From an uncultured bacterium (GTDB taxonomy: Bacteria; Eisenbacteria; RBG-16-71-46; CAIMUX01), in assembly GCA_946886185.1 (NCBI GenBank), contig CAMPIC010000211.1:1-5877 (forward strand): DNA of 5,877 nucleotides, read 5' to 3'. Made by a program: the position numbers and the translations under genes. Shown here piece by piece: positions 1 through 5,572 of this stretch (position 1 is its first letter; the number at the start of each line of letters is the position of its first letter). The notes under the pieces were generated by a model. That model did not search any database, had not been told where the DNA came from, and saw only the letters and a list, made by a program, of their open reading frames with translations.

Positions 1-566
1 GGGACGAGATAGGTTTTCACATCGTGCTGTCTCGCCAGCGTTTCGACATACTGCTGGGCGATGAGCGGCGTTTCTTCCGATGGTTTGAGGAGGACGCTGT
101 TTCCCGACATCAGCGCGGGAATCACCAGCGAATGCGGCATCGAGATCGGAAAATTCCACGGAGTGATGGCCGCACAGACCCCGTGGGGATCGTGATACAC
201 CGTCGAACGAGTGCGCTCATCCTCGAGCTCGTCGGGTCGCAGCGCACCCGCGATCTCGGCGGTCCACTCCTCCATTCCAAGCCCGCAGCTGCGGACCTCT
301 CCGATCGCTTCCCGGAGCGGCTTGCCCATCTCGCGCGTGAGAAGCGCGCCGAGCTCCTCCGCGCGCTCCACCAGGACTCGGCCCCCTTCGGACAGTGCGG
401 CGGCGCGCGCCTCGAATGAGAGTTGCCGCCATTCGCGCTGCGCCTTGCGCGAGCGTTGAATCAAATTCGGGATCTGGTCGACGGGAGTGATCGGAACGCT
501 CCCGACGAGATCCCCCGTCGCGGGGTTGAACGATTGCAGCGTCTGATGTGTTGCGATCTCGGTCAT
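1..566 (-). CDS. Aldehyde dehydrogenase family protein, N-terminal part (cut by left edge)
   Basis: The first 188 codons of an NAD(P)-dependent aldehyde dehydrogenase are present. Such enzymes oxidise an aldehyde to a carboxylic acid (or acyl derivative) in the cytoplasm. Translation from ATG at 566 starts MTEIATHQTLQSFNPATGDL, the usual ALDH opening with N-P-A-T-G. It then reads T-R-E-M-G-K-P-L at residues 77-84, P-W-N-F-P at 136-140 (the Rossmann-fold motif that shapes the cofactor and substrate site) and K-P-S-E-E-T-P from residue 161 (the Lys that contacts the NAD(P) adenine ribose). The catalytic Glu and Cys lie beyond the left edge, so activity and substrate cannot be judged. The E-M-G-K-P-L region resembles the succinate-semialdehyde-type branch, but this is only an impression. 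The start is supported by AGGAG six bases upstream. It is the third of three co-directional genes, 135 bp after the VOC gene. Confidence 0.93.
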   Translation of the reverse strand, partial: MTEIATHQTLQSFNPATGDLVGSVPITPVDQIPNLIQRSRKAQREWRQLSFEARAAALSEGGRVLVERAEELGALLTREMGKPLREAIGEVRSCGLGMEEWTAEIAGALRPDELEDERTRSTVYHDPHGVCAAITPWNFPISMPHSLVIPALMSGNSVLLKPSEETPLIAQQYVETLARQHDVKTYLV

Positions 567-701
567 GCGAAGCTCCTGGATGTGAACATCTGAGTTACTG
601 GGCTCGAGCTGCAGCCCTGACCATCGATTCGGTTACCAGGCGCCTCGTCCGATCTCCTTCGGTTCGCCGGATTCCCGAGTCGTGATGACGGCGTTCGCGT
701 T
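567..701. other. Intergenic gap between the VOC and aldehyde dehydrogenase genes
   Basis: This 135-bp gap lies between two minus-strand genes. It contains an inverted repeat with arms GGGCT (600-604) and AGCCC (613-617) around an 8-nt loop. No T-run follows it in the minus direction, so it is not a convincing intrinsic terminator. I see no clear promoter hexamers. The gap is long enough for the aldehyde dehydrogenase to have its own promoter, so a shared transcript with the VOC gene is uncertain. Confidence 0.3.
573..577 (-). promoter_or_regulatory. Ribosome binding site of the aldehyde dehydrogenase gene
   Basis: Read on the minus strand, AGGAG lies 6 nt before the ATG at 566. It fixes the start of the left-edge gene. 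Confidence 0.75.
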
Positions 702-1049
702 TCAGCCGATGTATTGCACGAGGGAAAAGCGATTGCACTCGGTGTCCTCGGCTTCGGCGAGCTGGATCGGCTCTCCCGGCCGGCTCTCCGGATCGCGCAC
801 GATCGTTCCGCCGGCGTCACGCACCGCCAGGACCGCTTCCGCCAACGAGTCGACCTGGATGCTCAGGCCGGTGGAATTCACGGCGCCGGAATGACCTCCG
901 TGAAGCGCCAGGATGCCGTGGTGCATGTCGAGCTCCGACCAATGCTCGTCCTGGAATTGAACCCGGAACCCGAATGCCTTCGACCAGAAGTGGATGGCGC
1001 GGTTCATGTCCTGGGCCATGATCATGAGTTTGACCGACTCGACTTTCAT
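702..1049 (-). CDS. Glyoxalase/bleomycin-resistance (VOC) superfamily protein
   Basis: This 115-residue protein is a single vicinal-oxygen-chelate module of normal length for a one-domain member. The first beta strand and helix read V-K-L-M-I-M-A-Q-D-M-N-R-A-I-H-F-W (residues 6-22), followed by the family pattern F-G-F-R-V-Q-F (26-32), a central G-L-S-I-Q-V-D strand (61-67) and a final D-T-E-C-N-R-F-S-L-V-Q (92-102). Many family members bind a metal and act as lyases, isomerases, dioxygenases or antibiotic-binding proteins; a specific reaction cannot be assigned. The first-strand His ligand is absent (Lys7 is there) and the usual Glu of the final N-R-F-E-L-V-Q is Ser99. Metal binding through the canonical ligands is therefore doubtful. 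The ATG at 1049 is preceded by GGAGG five bases away. The gene starts 46 bp after the stop of the upstream lipoprotein gene, so co-transcription is plausible. Stop is TGA. Confidence 0.88.
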   Translation of the reverse strand: MKVESVKLMIMAQDMNRAIHFWSKAFGFRVQFQDEHWSELDMHHGILALHGGHSGAVNSTGLSIQVDSLAEAVLAVRDAGGTIVRDPESRPGEPIQLAEAEDTECNRFSLVQYIG

Positions 1050-1054
1050 CTGGG

Positions 1055-1059
1055 CCTCC
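1055..1059 (-). promoter_or_regulatory. Ribosome binding site of the VOC protein gene
   Basis: GGAGG on the minus strand lies 5 nt before ATG 1049. A short inverted repeat (GGCGG 1062-1066 with CCGCC 1073-1077) sits just upstream in the 46-bp gap. It has no T-run and is not called as a terminator. Confidence 0.7.
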
Positions 1060-1095
1060 GTGGCGGGGAGCTCCGCCGCGATCGAAGTTGGCTTC

Positions 1096-3555
1096 TCAAC
1101 CCTCGGCCCCGTGAGGTTCCTTGTCGAGACGAGTCGACGGGGGATCCAGCTGTTTCCAGTTGTACAGCTCGATCATCTCTTCCGGAGTCACCACATTGAA
1201 GAGAGAAGTCCGTTCGAGCCGCTTCCGTGCCTGTCGATCCCAGATCTCGATCACGAGATTGTACTCCCCCAGAGCCAAGCCACCTAGACCCAGAGTGCGG
1301 CCGATGTTCCACTGATCGATCCCGTACTTCGTGAGGCTGGAGGTGCTCCCTGCCGAGGTCACGGCGTACTCCACGGTCCCGTCCGGATGGAGCTTCTCCA
1401 GAGTCGTCTTCATGTCGATGGTCGCGATCCCGTCGCGGTGATCGAGGTTGTAGACTTCCAGGTAGAAGGCCAGATCCTCTCCGGGAAAGAAGCGATTGCT
1501 CGCGCGGGGAACCACTTCGAAACGACTCGGATCCGGTCCGTAGACGACGAGGCCCTCGCGGATCTTGCGCTCGACATCCTCCTGCGCCAGGCCCTCGACC
1601 GAGGCGGTGAGCAGGAGGTCGGACGCGTCCAAGTCGCGCCATCCGAAGCCGGGCACCGCGATCGGCTCACCATTGTCGGCCGCAATGGCGACGGTTCGAC
1701 CCTCCAGGTCTCGCAGACGAAGCAAAGAGGCGATTCGATACACGCCGCGATCCACGCCGGTGAGCGCTGCCGTTCCGGAGCGCCGCATGAAATCGCGCTC
1801 CAGATGGAAGGCGGTCTCGCTGTCGAGGTCGACCGTCGTCACCCAGGTCGGCTTCCACAGATTGTCGGTCTCCTTGCGCAACACCGCCGCCTCGACGGCC
1901 GCGGAGCCTTCGAATCGGAAGCCAGCGAGGGGGAACCGTATGGAATAGTTCGGAAGGAGCGTATCGAATGACACGATCAGGCGGGTTCTCCCGTCCCAAT
2001 CGCGAAACCTCGCCAACGACCGGTCCGCGCGATATGCGCGTCCGCCGAAGTCGAAGTTGAACCAGTAGGGAGGCCAGCTCGCTCCGCGCAGACTGTCCGT
2101 GGCCGCGAAGCGACCGAGCCCGAGCGGATCCTGGAAGACGATCTTTCGATCGGAAAGCTGATCGCCGGTGCGCAGACGGTACGAAAACTCCCAGGTCTGA
2201 TTGACGCTGTAGTCGAGAGAGGCGCGCGAGAAACCTTCCAGGCTCCGGGAACCGAGCCGATTCCAGGATGCGGGGATCCCGAAGCGGAGCACCGCGCGTC
2301 CCGCGTCAGTCCACGGGCCCGGATTCCCGATGTCGATTCCAGAGAACAGGAACCAGGCATCGCTCACTCTGCGCCGGTACTCCGCCCGATCCTCGAGGAC
2401 GTCGGGCGTGGCCAAGATCGGATCGTTGGCGCGCCAGAAGTACCGGACGTGATCGGCGCGATGGGAGGAGCCGTCGAACTCCATCCTCTCCTCGTCGCTC
2501 CAGAGATCCCACGGAACGTCCAGGAGCGATATGAGCTCGAGCGCCCCCGGATGCGACCGCCCCACCCGCATCGCCGCTGCAAAGCTCGAGTCTGCTCGAG
2601 AGAACTCCAGCTCCCGAACGTGGATCGCTCCCAGGAGTAGATGGGACTGGAACGCGGTAAGCGTGTCCGGCTCGGCGCCACGCCGGTACGCCTCGATCAC
2701 CTCGCGCGCATCAGAAGCGGCCACGTCCACGGAATCGGCGAAATAGCGCAAGCGCGCCCGCTCCAGGCGCAACCACGGTGGCGCGGCGGGCCAGCCACCC
2801 CGGCGAACCGCCATCGCGTCGGCAAGCGAGCGCGCGGCATCCAGCTCGTCCTCGAAGCCGGTGATCTTCCAGATTCGCTCCCGCTTGCGCAGGCGCATCA
2901 GGTCGACGAGATCGGAAGGCCCGCATTTCTCATCGAAATCGTCCAGGCATCGAATGGCGTTGGAGCGGAACCCGGCGAGATCGAGATAGCTGGCCTGGAT
3001 CACGGCGATGATCGGGTTCTCCGGATCGAAGTCCATCGCTTCTCGCAGCGCGTCGGCACCCTTGACGCGTTCGTCGGCATCGCCGCCGCGCATCCGCGCG
3101 AGCGCCCAACGCACATGGAGCTCCGCGGCTCTGCGGAACTCGCTCCGTTCGAGAGCGGAGGGATCGCCCAACCGCAGCCGCATCACGGAGCCAGCGCCCA
3201 GATCGAGGCGACCGATCTCCGCGCGGATCGAATCGATCTCGCTCTTCAAGATGGTCTCGATCCACTCGTCGTCCGGGATGTCGCTCCGCGCGATGGACCG
3301 ATAGATCGATTCGATTCGGGCCAGGGTGTTTGTCGGAGATTCCTCCCTGGGAAGCAGGATCGTCCGTTCCGGAAACGCGCCCGCGAGCTCGGAGGCGAGC
3401 TGTCGCTTCCACTCGGCATCTTCGGAGAAGTAGGGGCGACGGGGCGTATACGGGTCGGGTGCCTGGCTGCAGGAAACCATCCCGAACGCGGCGATGGCGA
3501 TCGCCAACCTGGGGAGCATGGTGCGTAGGGTCGCTGTCCTTGGAGCGGCGATCAT
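1096..3555 (-). CDS. GWxTD-domain-like lipoprotein with TPR-like N-terminal region
   Basis: This 819-residue protein is probably exported. The first 30 residues hold basic residues, a hydrophobic stretch (L-A-I-A-I-A-A-F-G) and a lipobox-like M-V-S-C ending at Cys29, so lipid attachment is likely. Residues about 140-345 are helical with TPR-like spacing. Residues about 370-430 match the GWxTD family pattern: Y-F-W-R-A-N-D-P, then E-Y-R-R-R-V-S-D-A-W-F, then G-P-W-T-D-A-G-R-A-V-L-R-F-G-I-P. The signature is varied here to G-P-W-T-D (413-417). The region from about 530 is beta-rich, includes D-A-S-D-L-L-L, and ends in a charged tail. GWxTD proteins have no well-established biochemical role as far as I know; export and a surface or periplasmic location are inferred. 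ATG 3555 is weakly supported by GGGA six bases upstream. Met13 (3519) is an alternative start that keeps the whole signal peptide. The gene is first in the minus-strand run and diverges from 3719-4543. Confidence 0.85.
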   Translation of the reverse strand: MIAAPRTATLRTMLPRLAIAIAAFGMVSCSQAPDPYTPRRPYFSEDAEWKRQLASELAGAFPERTILLPREESPTNTLARIESIYRSIARSDIPDDEWIETILKSEIDSIRAEIGRLDLGAGSVMRLRLGDPSALERSEFRRAAELHVRWALARMRGGDADERVKGADALREAMDFDPENPIIAVIQASYLDLAGFRSNAIRCLDDFDEKCGPSDLVDLMRLRKRERIWKITGFEDELDAARSLADAMAVRRGGWPAAPPWLRLERARLRYFADSVDVAASDAREVIEAYRRGAEPDTLTAFQSHLLLGAIHVRELEFSRADSSFAAAMRVGRSHPGALELISLLDVPWDLWSDEERMEFDGSSHRADHVRYFWRANDPILATPDVLEDRAEYRRRVSDAWFLFSGIDIGNPGPWTDAGRAVLRFGIPASWNRLGSRSLEGFSRASLDYSVNQTWEFSYRLRTGDQLSDRKIVFQDPLGLGRFAATDSLRGASWPPYWFNFDFGGRAYRADRSLARFRDWDGRTRLIVSFDTLLPNYSIRFPLAGFRFEGSAAVEAAVLRKETDNLWKPTWVTTVDLDSETAFHLERDFMRRSGTAALTGVDRGVYRIASLLRLRDLEGRTVAIAADNGEPIAVPGFGWRDLDASDLLLTASVEGLAQEDVERKIREGLVVYGPDPSRFEVVPRASNRFFPGEDLAFYLEVYNLDHRDGIATIDMKTTLEKLHPDGTVEYAVTSAGSTSSLTKYGIDQWNIGRTLGLGGLALGEYNLVIEIWDRQARKRLERTSLFNVVTPEEMIELYNWKQLDPPSTRLDKEPHGAEG

Positions 3556-3564
3556 GGTCGTCCC

Positions 3565-3570
3565 AGAATA
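3565..3570 (-). promoter_or_regulatory. Possible -10 element upstream of the lipoprotein gene
   Basis: TATTCT on the minus strand resembles a sigma70 -10 box in an otherwise GC-rich stretch. No convincing -35 box is found 16-18 nt upstream. If this box is real, transcription would begin about at 3558, leaving almost no leader before ATG 3555. That would favour the internal start at 3519. The evidence is weak. Confidence 0.2.
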
Positions 3571-3574
3571 CCTG

Positions 3575-3594
3575 ATCGGTCGAAACGGACCGAT
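3575..3594. promoter_or_regulatory. Inverted repeat in divergent intergenic region, candidate operator
   Basis: Perfect 7-bp arms, ATCGGTC (3575-3581) and GACCGAT (3588-3594), flank the 6-nt spacer GAAACG. The repeat lies 20-39 bp upstream of the lipoprotein gene start, in the only non-coding gap between the two divergent genes (3556-3718). The size and placement fit a dimeric repressor or activator site. A transcript hairpin is the alternative. No regulator gene is present in the window. Confidence 0.4.
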
Positions 3595-3708
3595 GCTGGA
3601 TCGGGGGGTGGCGGAAGGTTACTGTTTCCGAATCGCCGGAGGGCGCATCGGATCGCGCACGCGTGGTCGGTGACGCGGACGGTCCCGCGTAGTGCAGTGG
3701 CGAACAAT

Positions 3709-3714
3709 GAGGAG
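3709..3714 (+). promoter_or_regulatory. Ribosome binding site that decides the start of the beta-barrel-like gene
   Basis: GAGGAG lies 4 nt before ATG 3719. The in-frame ATGs further upstream (3692 and 3707) have no such sequence in front of them, and the one at 3707 overlaps this site. Start 3719 is therefore preferred. Confidence 0.65.
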
Positions 3715-3718
3715 AACG

Positions 3719-4543
3719 ATGGTGCTGCAGACTTTGTCGCTTTCCACGAATCCCGAAAGCGACTCCGCGCTTGTCCGGACCGGACGCCGGTGGCCACGTC
3801 CTCGGACTCGCGCACTCGCTCTTGCATTCGCCTCTCTGATGGCTGCCGCGATCGCCTCTCTCTCGCTCCCCACGGCCAACGCCGAGGTGAATCCTTTCCT
3901 CTCGGTGGGAGGCACCACCGTCCAGACGATCCGAGACGAACAGGACCTCTTCTTCAATCCGGTGGAAGTGGAGAAGTGGCGCACCGGCTGGGAGGTCGGC
4001 GTCGGGATCAGCGCAGTCCCGTCCGATGCGGGAGTGGCGAGTTTCCGCCATCCGCAGTGGGAAGCGCGCGTCCGTCTCCATCGTGTCGGCGGGGAGTTGG
4101 AGAGCGTGATCACCGACTTTGCCCGAACCCAGGCCCCGTTCTACAGCATGCATGGAGCGGAGACGTTCGAGTACTCCGGATGGGCCTTGAGCCCCGCGGC
4201 GCTCGTGCGGCTGCATCCGCGGCTCGGTCTCTATGCAGCGCCGAGCATTCAACGCCTGCGATTCGAAGGTCACGAGATTCAGGATTGGGAAGGAGACATC
4301 CCGGACTTCTTCCCGGTGGAAGACAGCGAAGGCACCGCCAAGGGTACTGTGATCTACGGAGCGATCGAGGTCGGAGCCCGGGTCAATCCGATACCGACGC
4401 TTCCCGCGGCCGGCTTCGAGCTCTACTGGATACCGAAGCGTGTCCAGATGTCTTCGACGCAGGAGAGCAACGACAGCGGTTACGTGGCGAACTTCGCGAA
4501 GCTGCACTCCTCGGTAGGGGCCCGCATCACCTACGACTTTTAG
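3719..4543 (+). CDS. Exported protein, probable small outer-membrane beta-barrel
   Basis: I do not recognise a specific family. The 274-residue product has a long N-terminal signal: an Arg-rich stretch (residues 20-31), a hydrophobic core (32-50, including A-L-A-F-A-S-L-M-A-A-A-I-A) and a signal peptidase I site after A-N-A (residue 55), leaving a mature start at E-V-N-P-F. The mature part has repeated alternating strands such as W-E-V-G-V-G-I-S-A-V (91-100), W-E-A-R-V-R-L-H-R-V (114-123), V-I-Y-G-A-I-E-V-G-A-R-V (211-222) and S-S-V-G-A-R-I-T-Y-D-F at the end. A C-terminal Phe preceded by alternating hydrophobics is the usual outer-membrane-barrel signal recognised by the BAM complex. The mature size suits an 8-10 strand barrel. 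Outer-membrane location is inferred and no substrate or function can be named. It diverges from the lipoprotein gene and converges on the Fn3 gene, with overlapping stops. Confidence 0.75.
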   Translation: MVLQTLSLSTNPESDSALVRTGRRWPRPRTRALALAFASLMAAAIASLSLPTANAEVNPFLSVGGTTVQTIRDEQDLFFNPVEVEKWRTGWEVGVGISAVPSDAGVASFRHPQWEARVRLHRVGGELESVITDFARTQAPFYSMHGAETFEYSGWALSPAALVRLHPRLGLYAAPSIQRLRFEGHEIQDWEGDIPDFFPVEDSEGTAKGTVIYGAIEVGARVNPIPTLPAAGFELYWIPKRVQMSSTQESNDSGYVANFAKLHSSVGARITYDF

Positions 4544-5037
4544 AAGACGTCGAACGTGCCGGGACCGGAGCGCGCCACGATTCTGCCGGACGAATCGAGC
4601 GCCTCCACCGACCATCGATATCGGCCTTCGACGATTCCGGGAAGCGCCTCCGAGGATGGGCGCCATGAGGTCGTCCAAACCTCCACTGGATCCAGGACCG
4701 GAGAATCTCGATCGGTCAGGATCCGAAGATGGTAGACCTCGGCATCCGAAATGGGAGCCCAACGAAGCTCCAGGGAATGCCGGGGAACCGGCGTTTCGGG
4801 CCCCTCGGAGACGATGAGTGGAAGCTCGGCGAACGCCTCCGACTCCGAGATCGCGACGCGCTCGATCCTCCCCACGTAAATCTGGACCGCTCCCAGGAAG
4901 AGCAGCGAGAGAGCGAACAAACCCCACAGCAGTGGCAAGACGTGCCGTGGACCGGCATCCTGGATCTGCGTGCTCCCGCGCACGGGCGGATGAAACGATT
5001 CCTTGGATGGGTTCGGAACGCGGACTGGTTGAGCCAT
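4540..5037 (-). CDS. Single-pass membrane protein with C-terminal fibronectin-III-like domain
   Basis: This 165-residue protein starts MAQPVRVPNPSKES. It has a Pro-rich polar N-terminus (1-32), one hydrophobic segment (about 33-55, containing L-L-W-G-L-F-A-L-S-L-L-F-L-G-A-V) and a domain from about 88 to 165 typical of Fn3/Ig-like folds: L-E-L-R-W-A-P-I, then Y-H-L-R-I-L, G-R-Y-R-W-S-V-E-A-L-D and a closing F-D-V-F. The domain is probably outside the cytoplasmic membrane (inference), in a binding or structural role. No enzymatic motif is visible. The frame stays open upstream to an ATG at 5262, but those 75 codons read like non-coding sequence and cover repeats, so ATG 5037 is chosen. Its GAGGGG is 11 nt upstream, a little far. 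The gene diverges from the selenoprotein gene across 304 bp. Its TAA overlaps the TAG of the convergent gene. Confidence 0.72.
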   Translation of the reverse strand: MAQPVRVPNPSKESFHPPVRGSTQIQDAGPRHVLPLLWGLFALSLLFLGAVQIYVGRIERVAISESEAFAELPLIVSEGPETPVPRHSLELRWAPISDAEVYHLRILTDRDSPVLDPVEVWTTSWRPSSEALPGIVEGRYRWSVEALDSSGRIVARSGPGTFDVF

Positions 5038-5162
5038 GCTGCGGTCGTCCCCTCGTGCCCTTCGAGGCGAAATGGGTCTGCCCGACTCCCACTCTGCACT
5101 ATCGGCCGCGAGCGGCGAGTTCCGCACGGATGTCCACCCGGGACAGGCTGCAGGGCGCCAAC

Positions 5163-5179
5163 CGCTTGCCATGCAAGCG
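5163..5179. promoter_or_regulatory. 17-bp palindrome, candidate operator
   Basis: Perfect 7-bp arms, CGCTTGC (5163-5169) and GCAAGCG (5173-5179), flank the spacer CAT. The palindrome lies between the divergent Fn3 and selenoprotein genes. Its size fits a dimeric regulator site, but no partner is known. Confidence 0.35.
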
Positions 5180-5244
5180 CATCCAACTTGGCGTACCATC
5201 TTCCGGAATCTCCGACGGACGGCAGGAGCCGTGGGGAGATCGGC

Positions 5245-5308
5245 ATCGCGCGTGCGGAACATCGCCCGTGCGGAGTCGTCATCGCCCGTGCGGGTATCGC
5301 CCGTGCGG
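5245..5308 (+). repeat. Four spaced copies of ATCGCCCGTGCGG
   Basis: Copies start at 5245 (one mismatch, ATCGCGCGTGCGG), 5261, 5281 and 5296, with start-to-start distances of 16, 20 and 15 bp. Copies 3 and 4 contain the near-palindrome CCCGTGCGGG. The array ends 33 bp before the selenoprotein start codon. The spacings are not all multiples of three, so it is not a coding repeat. The units are too short and the gaps too small for CRISPR. It could be a cluster of protein-binding sites or a slippage-expanded leader sequence. Confidence 0.6.
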
Positions 5309-5327
5309 GAGTGGGCACGAAACCATG

Positions 5328-5333
5328 AAGGGA
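5328..5333 (+). promoter_or_regulatory. Ribosome binding site of the selenoprotein gene
   Basis: AAGGGA lies 8 nt before ATG 5342. Another ATG at 5325 is out of frame and stops after six codons, at a TGA overlapping the real start (ATGA-type overlap at 5342-5346). It is ignored. Confidence 0.6.
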
Positions 5334-5341
5334 TCGACCAA

Positions 5342-5572
5342 ATGAACGTGAAGATCGAATATTGCGGAGCCTGAAACTATCTGCCTCGAGCTGCCAGTTT
5401 GGCGGCCGCGATCCGAGATGAGTTCGGCTTCGAATCGGAGCTGGTCCGTTTGCGCAACGGCATCTTCAATGTCTGGGTGGACGGCAAAAAGATCTTCGAC
5501 AAGGACCACGAGGAGCGCTTCCCCGAGGAGCAGGAGATTCTGGACGCGATTACCGCGATGAAGAAGGACTAG
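5342..5572 (+). CDS. Rdx/SelW-like selenoprotein with in-frame UGA (Sec11)
   Basis: Read through the UGA at 5372-5374 as selenocysteine, this is a complete 76-residue protein. It opens MNVKIEYCGAUNYLPRA, giving the redox motif C8-x-x-U11, and continues with R-N-G-I-F-N-V-W-V-D-G-K-K-I-F-D-K (38-54) and R-F-P-E (59-62) before a C-terminal helix and TAG. This is the SelW/Rdx pattern: beta strand, C-x-x-U/C, helix, then G-x-F-x-V-x-V-x-G-K-x-I and a later F-P. Length fits the family. Members have a thioredoxin-like fold and are thought to act in cytosolic thiol/selenol redox reactions; physiological partners in bacteria are poorly known. Evidence for readthrough: the family match continues in frame on both sides of the UGA, a SECIS-like hairpin follows, and no ATG or GTG with a ribosome binding site could start the downstream part. 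An ordinary caller would truncate it to 10 residues or miss it. Sec machinery genes are outside the window. Confidence 0.9.
5381..5405 (+). promoter_or_regulatory. Putative bacterial SECIS hairpin
   Basis: The lower stem pairs CTGCC (5381-5385) with GGCGG (5401-5405), including one U-G wobble. U5386 and C5387 are bulged. The upper stem pairs GAGCT (5388-5392) with AGTTT (5396-5400), with G-U wobbles. The apical loop is G5393-C-C. Bacterial SECIS elements lie inside the coding region just after the UGA, carry a G in the first two loop positions, often have a bulged U, and are bound by SelB. Eighteen nt separate the UGA from the loop, within the known range. An alternative pairing, AAACT 5374-5378 with AGTTT 5396-5400, is possible. 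Confidence 0.7.

Larger units (their letters stand above)
5038..5341. other. Divergent intergenic region between Fn3 and selenoprotein genes
   Basis: This 304-bp stretch has no convincing gene. It holds a 17-bp palindrome (5163-5179), a four-copy motif array (5245-5308) and the ribosome binding site of the selenoprotein gene. Promoters for both flanking genes should lie here, but I cannot find hexamer pairs with acceptable spacing. Confidence 0.5.

Noticed and set aside
563..820. An 85-codon minus-strand frame between the VOC and aldehyde dehydrogenase genes
   Set aside because: It overlaps both genes in another frame and is Arg/Ser/Pro-rich with no motif.
2641..3528. A 295-codon plus-strand frame antisense to the lipoprotein gene
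   Set aside because: It is a shadow of the lipoprotein N-terminal region. The opposite strand has a lipobox, TPR-like helices and the GWxTD pattern.
3670..4668. A 332-codon open frame on the plus strand
   Set aside because: It runs in a different frame through the barrel-like gene and antisense to the Fn3 gene. The product is Arg-rich with no signal peptide or domain, whereas the 3719-4543 frame has a signal peptide, strand pattern and ribosome binding site.
2930..5092. A 720-codon open frame on the minus strand
   Set aside because: It overlaps the lipoprotein gene in another frame and lies antisense to the whole barrel-like gene. Its translation is rich in Arg, Ser, Gly and Pro without any domain. 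It is a by-product of GC-rich codon use.
5038..5262. A 75-residue N-terminal extension of the Fn3 protein
   Set aside because: The extension is Arg/Pro/Cys-rich, covers the palindrome and part of the repeat array, and has no better ribosome binding site. Starting at 5037 leaves a sensible tail, TM segment and domain order.
5245..5308. A CRISPR array reading of the four-copy motif
   Set aside because: The units are 13 bp with 2-7 bp gaps, far too short for repeats and spacers, and there are no cas genes.
5036..5374. A 112-codon plus-strand frame ending at the UGA
   Set aside because: Only its last 10 codons belong to the selenoprotein. The upstream part is intergenic, without a ribosome binding site, and includes the repeats.
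5372..5374. The UGA as a true stop or pseudogene lesion
   Set aside because: The UGA falls exactly at the catalytic position of C-x-x-U, the rest of the frame is intact to a TAG, and a SECIS-like hairpin follows. A random nonsense mutation at that very codon is unlikely.
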